This document shows, in pieces, positions 54,507-64,000 of a stretch of DNA of 64,000 bases. The stretch spans positions 12,912,016 through 12,976,015 of the forward strand of contig OX457036.1 of the NCBI GenBank assembly GCA_949752735.1, written 5' to 3'. The translations under genes were made by a program, and so were the position numbers. Origin of the DNA: Lumbricus terrestris. Lineage: Eukaryota; Annelida; Clitellata; Crassiclitellata; Lumbricidae. The notes beneath the pieces were generated by a model. The model saw only the letters and a program-made list of their open reading frames with translations. It was not told where the DNA came from and did not search any database. Within the stretch, counting starts at the first letter, position 1. Every line of letters starts with the position of its first letter.

Positions 54507-57500
54507 AGTAGTTGTTAGAGTACAGGAGTTGGCACAAGTAGGCCAAGGTTCATTGATATAGAGTACAGGAGCTAGCACAAGTAGGCCAAGTTCACTGATA
54601 TAGTATTCTGGCACAATTTGCACTCATTGACCATATTACGTCACTGATTTAGTATCGTAGCCAATGGCAAGCAGCCAAATTGTCACGCGACATGCCAATC
54701 AATTATTTGTCTGTATGTTTGTATGTGTGCCTGACTGTATGCGTGGCTGTGTCTTTGTATGTGTGTGCGACTGTATCTGTATGTGTGTGCTACTGTATGA
54801 CTGTGCATGTCTTTGTATGTCTGCATATTCTGCCCCATACAGACACCTATCCAAAATGGAATCGTCCAAAGGCTGCGGTGGCGGCCAGCCCCCTGTCCAA
54901 TCAAAATCCTCATCCAAAAAAATGGAATCGTCCAAAGGCTGGTGTTGCGCGCGGCTATGGGCTAACCCTCTGACCAATCAGAAGCTGCGGCGGGCAGCCA
55001 CGGACTAGCATGGGCTAACCCTTGTGCGGCGGGCAGCCACGGACTAACAAGGGCTAACACCCATATCCAATAAAAATTGACAGCTGGCAGCTGCATCCAT
55101 TGGCACATGATGACAGATCCAATTTGAATTGATGCCACATGTGTCGGTAACTCCTATCCAATAAAAATCTTCACAAGCAATTCTGCCGCCGCAGGCACCG
55201 ACATGTCAATCCAATTATTGTCCGTGTCATGGGAAGCCTTATGCGCTGGCATCGGAAACCGTTGTTGTCACATGTGGTTTAAATATTAACAGTCTTTGAA
55301 ACGCTCTCTCAACGGTATATTGGTGATTCTATCTCAACCCCCCCCAGGCAATAGTCACATGTGGTTTTAATATTAGCACTCTTTGAAATGCTCTCTGATG
55401 TATTACTGTATATCAACGATAAATAGTGGTGGCAGTATTTGAATATTATAATTAAACCATTGTATGTGGCATTGAAAATTCCTTTAATTTAAGTATTTGT
55501 ATATACGCATGTACTGGTTCACATACATGAGAAATTTATTTTAAGTGAAAATTCTTAAATTTTCCAAAACAACTTTATTGTAAGTAGTTACATAACCACA
55601 TGTTTTGGCTCACATGCATAAAAAATTTATCGTGAAAATTCTTAAATTTTTCAAAAGAGCTTTACTGTAAGTAGTTGCATATCCATATGTTTTGGTTCAC
55701 ATACATGAAAAATCTTGCACATGCAATCGATTTTTCAAAAGTCCTTTAATTTAAGTAGTTGTATATATGCACGCATTGGATCACATACATAAAAATTTAT
55801 CTTAAGTGAAAATTCTTAAATTTTTCAAAAGAGATTTATTGTAAGTAGTTGCAATTTCTACAAATCCATACATGCAGACTTACTTACTCACCAAATGATA
55901 ACACTTCAACAGATTTACACATGTGCATGCAAGCACATATTTCCAATTTCTTCATTCATTCAGTTCTTAATACTTGCATCTTCCAAAATCTCACGCATGC
56001 AATTTCTACAATTCCATACCAACTTACTTACTTATTCACAAAATTTCAGCAATTCATCAGATTTACACATGCACATACATGGTCATATTTCTCATTTCTT
56101 CAAACCGTCAGTTCTTAATACTTGCGTCTTTCAAATTCTCAACCATGCAAATTCCACAATTTCATACCAACTTACTTACTTATTCACAAAATGTGAGCAC
56201 TTCATCAGCTTTACACACGCTCATACATGGTCATATTTCTCATTTCTTCAAACCGTCAGTTCTTAATACTTGCGTCTTTCAAATTCTCAACCATGCAAAT
56301 TCCACAATTCCATGCCAACTTACTTACTTATTCACAAAATGTCAGCAATTCGTCAGCTTTACACGTGCGCATACATGGTCATATTTCTCATTTCTTCATT
56401 CCTCCATTTCTTAATACTTGCATCTTTCAAATTCTCAACCATGTAATTTCTACAATTCCATACCAACTTACTTACTTATTCACAAAATTTCAGCAATTCA
56501 TCAGCTTTACACGCGCACATACATGGTCATATTTCCATTTCTTCAACCCTCCAATTCTTAATACTTGTATCTTTCAAATTCTCAACCATGTAATTTCTAC
56601 AATTTCATACCAACTTACTTACTTATTCACAAAATTTCAGCACTTCATCAGCTTTACATGTGCACGTACATGGTCATATTTCCATTTCTTCAATCCTCCA
56701 ATTCTTAATACGTGCATCTTTCAAATTCTCAACCATGTAATTTCTACAATTTCATACCAAATTACTTACTTATTCACAAAATTTCAGCACTTCAACAGCT
56801 TTACATGTGCACGTACATGGTCATATTTCCATTTCTTCAATCCTCCAATTCTTAATACTTGCATCTTTCAAATTCTCAACCATGCAAATTCGACAATTTC
56901 ACACCAACTTACTTACTTATTCACAAAAGTTCATCAATTCAACAACTTTACACATGCACATGCATTATCATATTTCTCATTTCTTCAAACCGACAGTTCT
57001 TAATACTTGCATCTTTCAAATTCTCAACCGTGCAAAGTCCACAATTTCATACCAACTTACTTACTTATTCACAAAATTTCATCAATTCAACAGCTTTACG
57101 TATACACTATCCTGCACATATCTGTCATTTCTTCAAACCATCAGTTCTTCATATTGACATCTTTCACCATGTCAACGTTAGAAACTCTACAATTTCTCAC
57201 ATGCTTACTTACTTATTCACAAAAATGTCTACATGCCAAAGTTTTACACAAGTACAAGCATGCAATTGTTATTCATTTCTGCACTTCTTCAGTTCTTAAT
57301 ACTTGCATCTTTCAACATCTCAAACATGCAAATTCTGAAATTCCATGCATACTTACTTACTTACTCACAAAATTTTTGCAATTCATTTGCTTTTCAATTG
57401 TACAAGCGTGCGCATATTTCTCATCTCTTGATTCTTACGATTTTCAACATCTCAAGCTCATCATTCTACAATTTCTCAGCTACTTACTTACTTACTTGCA

Positions 57501-59192
57501 TATGTTGTGCACACCAACAGCTTTACACACGTATATTCCTACTCTTATTCTCAAATCTTCATTCCTTCAATTCATACTTTGGACATGTTTCAACTTCTAA
57601 ATCGCATGCGGCTACAATTCTGCACACACTTGCTTACTCACTAGTATAAGTTTTACAACCAATCAGCTTTACATGTACAATTATTTCTCATTTCCCATTT
57701 CTTCAATACTTCAACTCTTACTTCTTACATGTTTCATTCCCACAACATAACAATTCTGCTATTCCACATATACTTAGCTGCATACTTACTTACTTACTTG
57801 ATGCACAGAACTCTTCAATTGCAAATTCAAGCGTTTGGCTCTCATTTGTTCAATTCTTCAACTATAACTCTTAATTCTTGCACGTTTCAACTCTACGACT
57901 TAGCAATTGCTCAGTTACTTACTTCTTGAAGTATCAAAAAAATAAATAAATAAATTGAAGAGTAAGAATCATCATTTTTCTTCGCAAAGTTTCTAAGTCC
58001 ATACATTTTCTGACACCGAAAGTTTCGAAGTTCCAAAATTTTCTCCATGTTCATAAAATTTTCTTCACAAATATTCTATGTTCAATCATTTTCTGTGACG
58101 AAAAAATTTCTAAGATCGAAAATTTCTTACTTGTTGACAAAATTTTCTTCGCACGTGATGTATGAGGAGAATAAGGAAGTTGAAGAAGAGAACAGATATG
58201 AGGAGAATGTGAAGGATGAAGATGAGAAGAATATGGTCTTAGACGTATGAATTCAAAGTTTCTAATTCTGACATGAAAAGTTTCTAAGTCCCAAAATTTC
58301 TTCCATTTCCACAAATTTTTCTTCGCACGAAGATGAGTATGAGGAGGCAGAGGAAGAAGATGATGATATGGGACTTAGAGGTATGAATTATTGCGATACA
58401 TAGACGAATTAACGATATGCAAGGCGAATATTTTGGAATGCACATGTGCAAAGCAATGTTTTTGTGAATTTTCTACATTTAAAATGTCAAATGTTGCAGG
58501 AATAGTGTGACACATGATGCTCTCATTTGTTTGCATTACTTGTTTGCATTACTTCTTGAAGTATCAAAAAATTGAAGAGTAGTTACTTTACATTACTTTG
58601 TATGGAATCGCAAATTTCAGAGGCAACAGATGGTAAAGTTTGCAACTCTTAGTCATAAAACTTTTAGTTTGTCAACATATGTAAGTTTAGCTAAGTCAGC
58701 ACTTTATGCAAGAGTATCGATTTGCTTTAGCAAAGTCATATAGGATTGTGAGTTCTCACCTGATGGTACGAGTGCATGAAATTATGCTGCGCAAGTATGT
58801 TAGATACATGACTCATTCATTTTCGTTTGGTGAGGCGTATGCAATTTTAGCTGAGTCATCAATTTTGCAAAAAGCATGCGTTTGAGTGAATAAAATACCA
58901 ATGTTGGCTGGTTCAGTAATGCGAACTCTACACCATTTTAAGCTAAATGCATGTCAGTGCAATTGTACGAGTTGCCACTTTAGCAGAAATTCGTGTGCGC
59001 AACAATTGCAATTATAACTCCCAACAGTTTTTTCACCAACTAAAATCACGATCATACTTAGGAATTCAATGTTGTACGACTTGGTGGCACGCGAGTCTGA
59101 TGCGGTGGACACACCTGCTCCGGCGGCGGCGGAGGTGTTTGCGATCTGATCCGTTCCGTCTTTGACGCGCGCAAGTCAGTCGATCGTGCGCA
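54507..59192 (+). repeat. Left arm of the giant palindrome
   Basis: In order: a tandemly doubled ~45-bp subterminal unit (54515-54605); a GT-rich TGTATGTG tract (54707-54830); short GC-rich direct repeats (54850-55050); about five AT-rich ~87-bp units (55480-55850); ~148-bp tandem units (about 55860-57800); then unique AT-rich sequence to the centre. All open frames inside are mirrored in the other arm and repetitive. Confidence 0.85.
55860..57800 (+). repeat. Tandem array of ~148-bp units in the left arm
   Basis: The phrase CTTACTTACTTATTCACAAA recurs near 56023, 56171, 56319, 56467, 56614, 56762, 56908, 57056 and 57204, spaced 146-148 bp; about 13 units in all, the later ones more diverged. 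Each unit also holds an AATACTTGCATCTTTCAAA-like segment. Where the unit is 147 bp the frame stays open, giving a repetitive 258-codon frame (56227-57003) with a 49-residue period. I regard this as a by-product of the repeat. Confidence 0.85.
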
Positions 59193-59230
59193 GCTTCAAC
59201 TCATACTCCACACTTCATACATTACATTAT
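59193..59230. other. Central spacer of the palindrome
   Basis: The 38 bases not matched between arms. Directly outside, the arms carry GC-rich GCGCGC and GATCGTGCGCA on the left with complements on the right, so the centre would form a hairpin loop of about 38 nt. Confidence 0.75.
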
Positions 59231-62200
59231 TGCGCACGATCGGCTGACTTGCGCGCGTCAAAGACGGAACGGATCTAGATCGCAAACACCGCCGCCGCCG
59301 CCGGAACAGGTGTGTCCACCGCATCAGACTCGCGTGCCACCAAGTCGTACAACATTGAATTCCTAAGTATGATCGTGATTTTAGTTGGTGAAAAAACTGT
59401 TGGGAGTTATAATTGCAATTGTTGCGCACACGAATTTCTGCTAAAGTGGCAACTCGTACAATTGCACTGACATGCATTTAGCTTAAAATGGTGTAGAGTT
59501 CGCATTACTGAACCAGCCAACATTGGTATTTTATTCACTCAAACGCATGCTTTTTGCAAAATTGATGACTCAGCTAAAATTGCATACGCCTCACCAAACG
59601 AAAATGAATGAGTCATGTATCTAACATACTTGCGCAGCATAATTTCATGCACTCGTACCATCAGGTGAGAACTCACAATCCTATATGACTTTGCTAAAGC
59701 AAATCGATACTCTTGCATAAAGTGCTGACTTAGCTAAACTTACATATGTTGACAAACTAAAAGTTTTATGACTAAGAGTTGCAAACTTTACCATCTGTTG
59801 CCTCTGAAATTTGCGATTCCATACAAAGTAATGTAAAGTAACTACTCTTCAATTTTTTGATACTTCAAGAAGTAATGCAAACAAGTAATGCAAACAAATG
59901 AGAGCATCATGTGTCACACTATTCCTGCAACATTTGACATTTTAAATGTAGAAAATTCACAAAAACATTGCTTTGCACATGTGCATTCCAAAATATTCGC
60001 CTTGCATATCGTTAATTCGTCTATGTATCGCAATAATTCATACCTCTAAGTCCCATATCATCATCTTCTTCCTCTGCCTCCTCATACTCATCTTCGTGCG
60101 AAGAAAAATTTGTGGAAATGGAAGAAATTTTGGGACTTAGAAACTTTTCATGTCAGAATTAGAAACTTTGAATTCATACGTCTAAGACCATATTCTTCTC
60201 ATCTTCATCCTTCACATTCTCCTCATATCTGTTCTCTTCTTCAACTTCCTTATTCTCCTCATACATCACGTGCGAAGAAAATTTTGTCAACAAGTAAGAA
60301 ATTTTCGATCTTAGAAATTTTTTCGTCACAGAAAATGATTGAACATAGAATATTTGTGAAGAAAATTTTATGAACATGGAGAAAATTTTGGAACTTCGAA
60401 ACTTTCGGTGTCAGAAAATGTATGGACTTAGAAACTTTGCGAAGAAAAATGATGATTCTTACTCTTCAATTTATTTATTTATTTTTTTGATACTTCAAGA
60501 AGTAAGTAACTGAGCAATTGCTAAGTCGTAGAGTTGAAACGTGCAAGAATTAAGAGTTATAGTTGAAGAATTGAACAAATGAGAGCCAAACGCTTGAATT
60601 TGCAATTGAAGAGTTCTTTGCATCAAGTAAGTAAGTAAGTATGCAGCTAAGTATATGTGGAATAGCAGAATTGTTATGTTGTGGGAATGAAACATGTAAG
60701 AAGTAAGAGTTGAAGTATTGAAGAAATGGGAAATGAGAAATAATTGTACATGTAAAGCTGATTGGTTGTAAAACTTATACTAGTGAGTAAGCAAGTGTGT
60801 GCAGAATTGTAGCCGCATGCGATTTAGAAGTTGAAACATGTCCAAAGTATGAATTGAAGGAATGAAGATTTGAGAATAAGAGTAGGAATATACGTGTGTA
60901 AAGCTGTTGGTGTGCACAACATATGCAAGTAAGTAAGTAAGTAGCTGAGAAATTGTAGAATGATGAGCTTGAGATGTTGAAAATCGTAAGAATCAAGAGA
61001 TGAGAAATATGCGCACGCTTGTACAATTGAAAAGCAAATGAATTGCAAAAATTTTGTGAGTAAGTAAGTAAGTATGCATGGAATTTCAGAATTTGCATGT
61101 TTGAGATGTTGAACGATGCAAGTATTAAGAACTGAAGAAGTGCAGAAATGAATAACAATTGCATGCTTGTACTTGTGTAAAACTTTGGCATGTAGACATT
61201 TTTGTGAATAAGTAAGTAAGCATGTGAGAAATTGTAGAGTTTCTAACGTTGACATGGTGAAAGATGTCAATATGAAGAACTGATGGTTTGAAGAAATGAC
61301 AGATATGTGCAGGATAGTGTATATGTAAAGCTGTTGAATTGATGAAATTTTGTGAATAAGTAAGTAAGTTGGTATGAAATTGTGGACTTTGCACGGTTGA
61401 GAATTTGAAAGATGCAAGTATTAAGAACTGTCGGTTTGAAGAAATGAGAAATATGATAATGCATGTGCATGTGTAAAGTTGTTGAATTGATGAACTTTTG
61501 TGAATAAGTAAGTAAGTTGGTGTGAAATTGTCGAATTTGCATGGTTGAGAATTTGAAAGATGCAAGTATTAAGAATTGGAGGATTGAAGAAATGGAAATA
61601 TGACCATGTACGTGCACATGTAAAGCTGTTGAAGTGCTGAAATTTTGTGAATAAGTAAGTAATTTGGTATGAAATTGTAGAAATTACATGGTTGAGAATT
61701 TGAAAGATGCACGTATTAAGAATTGGAGGATTGAAGAAATGGAAATATGACCATGTACGTGCACATGTAAAGCTGATGAAGTGCTGAAATTTTGTGAATA
61801 AGTAAGTAAGTTGGTATGAAATTGTAGAAATTACATGGTTGAGAATTTGAAAGATACAAGTATTAAGAATTGGAGGGTTGAAGAAATGGAAATATGACCA
61901 TGTATGTGCGCGTGTAAAGCTGATGAATTGCTGAAATTTTGTGAATAAGTAAGTAAGTTGGTATGGAATTGTAGAAATTACATGGTTGAGAATTTGAAAG
62001 ATGCAAGTATTAAGAAATGGAGGAATGAAGAAATGAGAAATATGACCATGTATGCGCACGTGTAAAGCTGACGAATTGCTGACAATTTGTGAATAAGTAA
62101 GTAAGTTGGCATGGAATTGTGGAATTTGCATGGTTGAGAATTTGAAAGACGCAAGTATTAAGAACTGACGGTTTGAAGAAATGAGAAATATGACCATGTA

Positions 62201-63918
62201 TGAGCGTGTGTAAAGCTGATGAAGTGCTCACATTTTGTGAATAAGTAAGTAAGTTGGTATGAAATTGTGGAATTTGCATGGTTGAGAATTTGAAAGACGC
62301 AAGTATTAAGAACTGACGGTTTGAAGAAATGAGAAATATGACCATGTATGTGCATGTGTAAATCTGATGAATTGCTGAAATTTTGTGAATAAGTAAGTAA
62401 GTTGGTATGGAATTGTAGAAATTGCATGCGTGAGATTTTGGAAGATGCAAGTATTAAGAACTGAATGAATGAAGAAATTGGAAATATGTGCTTGCATGCA
62501 CATGTGTAAATCTGTTGAAGTGTTATCATTTGGTGAGTAAGTAAGTCTGCATGTATGGATTTGTAGAAAATGCAACTACTTACAATAAATCTCTTTTGAA
62601 AAATTTAAGAATTTTCACTTAAGATAAATTTTTATGTATGTGATCCAATGCGTGCATATATACAACTACTTAAATTAAAGGACTTTTGAAAAATCGATTG
62701 CATGTGCAAGATTTTTCATGTATGTGAACCAAAACATATGGATATGCAACTACTTACAATAAAGCTCTTTTGAAAAATTTAAGAATTTTCACGATAAATT
62801 TTTTATGCATGTGAGCCAAAACATGTGGTTATGTAACTACTTACAATAAAGTTGTTTTGGAAAATTTAAGAATTTTCACTTAAGATAAATTTCTCATGTA
62901 TGTGAACCAGTACATGCGTATATACAAATACTTAAATTAAAGGAATTTTCAATGCCACATACAATGGTTTAATTATAATATTCAAATACTGCCACCACTA
63001 TTTATCGTTGATATACAGTAATACATCAGAGAGCATTTCAAAGAGTGCTAATATTAAAACCACATGTGACTATTGCCTGGGGGGGGTTGAGATAGAATCA
63101 CCAATATACCGTTGAGAGAGCGTTTCAAAGACTGTTAATATTTAAACCACATGTGACAACAACGGTTTCCGATGCCAGCGCATAAGGCTTCCCATGACAC
63201 GGACAATAATTGGATTGACATGTCGGTGCCTGCGGCGGCAGAATTGCTTGTGAAGATTTTTATTGGATAGGAGTTACCGACACATGTGGCATCAATTCAA
63301 ATTGGATCTGTCATCATGTGCCAATGGATGCAGCTGCCAGCTGTCAATTTTTATTGGATATGGGTGTTAGCCCTTGTTAGTCCGTGGCTGCCCGCCGCAC
63401 AAGGGTTAGCCCATGCTAGTCCGTGGCTGCCCGCCGCAGCTTCTGATTGGTCAGAGGGTTAGCCCATGGCCGCGCGCAACACCAGCCTTTGGACGATTCC
63501 ATTTTTTTTGGATGAGGATTTTGATTGGACAGGGGGCTGGCCGCCACCGCAGCCTTTGGACGATTCCATTTTGGATAGGTGTCTGTATGGGGCAGAATAT
63601 GCAGACATACAAAGACATGCACAGTCATACAGTAGCACACACATACAGATACAGTCGCACACACATACAAAGACACAGCCACGCATACAGTCAGGCACAC
63701 ATACAAACATACAGACAAATAATTGATTGGCATGTCGCGTGACAATTTGGCTGCTTGCCATTGGCTACGATACTAAATCAGTGACGTAATATGGTCAATG
63801 AGTGCAAATTGTGCCAGAATACTATATCAGTGAACTTGGCCTACTTGTGCTAGCTCCTGTACTCTATATCAATGAACCTTGGCCTACTTGTGCCAACTCC
63901 TGTACTCTAACAACTACT
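59231..63918 (-). repeat. Right arm of the giant palindrome
   Basis: Reverse complement of 54507-59192 (paired coordinates sum to 118423-118425). Scattered single-base substitutions change a few codons of the mirrored frames, for example V to I and F to V in the 197-codon frame, showing two real, slightly diverged copies rather than one copied string. Confidence 0.85.
60620..62565 (-). repeat. Tandem array of ~148-bp units in the right arm
   Basis: Mirror image of the left-arm array, with the same unit number and order. The mirrored 258-codon frame lies at 61421-62197. Confidence 0.85.
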
Positions 63919-64000
63919 GGCGGCGTTTCATATGCCGAAACCGAGAAAATGAGGGCGGCGGCGTTTCCTATGCCGAAACCGAAAAAATTAACGCGGTGGC
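63919..64000 (+). repeat. Minisatellite resumes to the right of the palindrome
   Basis: Two units of the same 38-bp repeat in the same orientation as 52605-54506, including the AACGCGGTGGC variant at the window edge. Confidence 0.92.

Larger units (their letters stand above)
54507..63918. mobile_element. 9.4-kb near-perfect palindromic element inserted in a minisatellite
   Basis: The left arm (54507-59192) and right arm (59231-63918) are reverse complements with only scattered mismatches and two single-base indels seen, around a 38-bp spacer. Termini are AGTAGTTGTT...AACAACTACT. Both flanks carry GGCGGC (54501-54506 and 63919-63924), and removing the element plus one copy restores an exact 38-bp minisatellite unit, so it behaves as an insertion with a 6-bp target duplication. 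AG...CT ends and 6-bp duplications are known for Polinton/Maverick elements, while an all-arm structure is known for foldback elements. No transposase, integrase or polymerase was found. The GC-rich trinucleotide context makes the exact duplication length ambiguous. Confidence 0.75.

Noticed and set aside
58130..58250. Acidic frame EENKEVEEENRYEENVKDED in the palindrome arm
   Set aside because: Low-complexity GAA-rich sequence; no start context or neighbour exon supports a gene.
58947..59165. 72-codon frame near the palindrome centre, ending Arg-rich
   Set aside because: Mirrored in the other arm, no recognisable domain, and truncated by the palindrome centre rather than a gene structure.

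Overview
The window looks like nuclear DNA of a non-vertebrate animal. Evidence: a long gene of short, phase-consistent exons with GT-AG introns, orthologous to an animal sperm and ciliary protein; very abundant microsatellites and minisatellites; tRNA-derived SINEs, decayed non-LTR (CR1/L2-like) retrotransposon ends, and hAT-type elements with 8-bp target duplications. I cannot name the species. A marine invertebrate such as an echinoderm or hemichordate is a guess.

Positions 160-43671 (minus strand) hold 40 coding exons that join in one continuous frame of 1879 codons. They encode SPEF2 (KPL2; CPC1 in Chlamydomonas), a central-pair projection protein of motile cilia and sperm tails. The start codon is in the window; the C-terminal exon(s) and stop lie beyond position 1. 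Introns carry nearly all the bulk: tandem repeats, SINEs, LINE ends, hAT elements and MITEs, several of them nested. About 100 bp upstream of the ATG is an RFX X-box-like motif beside a palindromic CCAAT site, as expected for a ciliary gene.

Positions 43672-45385 are the intergenic space to a possible divergent plus-strand gene (45386-51798, four exons, 236 codons, product not recognised). Its introns hold an old inverted duplication around a 15-bp minisatellite, a duplicated C-rich block, and an array of eight ~165-bp units that look like repeated 3' splice sites.

Positions 52605-54506 are a GC-rich 38-bp minisatellite with higher-order structure. It is interrupted by a 9.4-kb, nearly perfect palindrome (54507-63918: arms ~4.69 kb, spacer 38 bp), flanked by GGCGGC on both sides, after which the minisatellite resumes to the window end. 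The palindrome starts AG and ends CT, carries ~148-bp tandem repeats in each arm, and has no recognisable transposase, polymerase or integrase. It is the most unusual object here: a giant foldback-type element, possibly a non-autonomous relative of Polinton/Maverick elements, or else an assembly or amplification product that needs read support.
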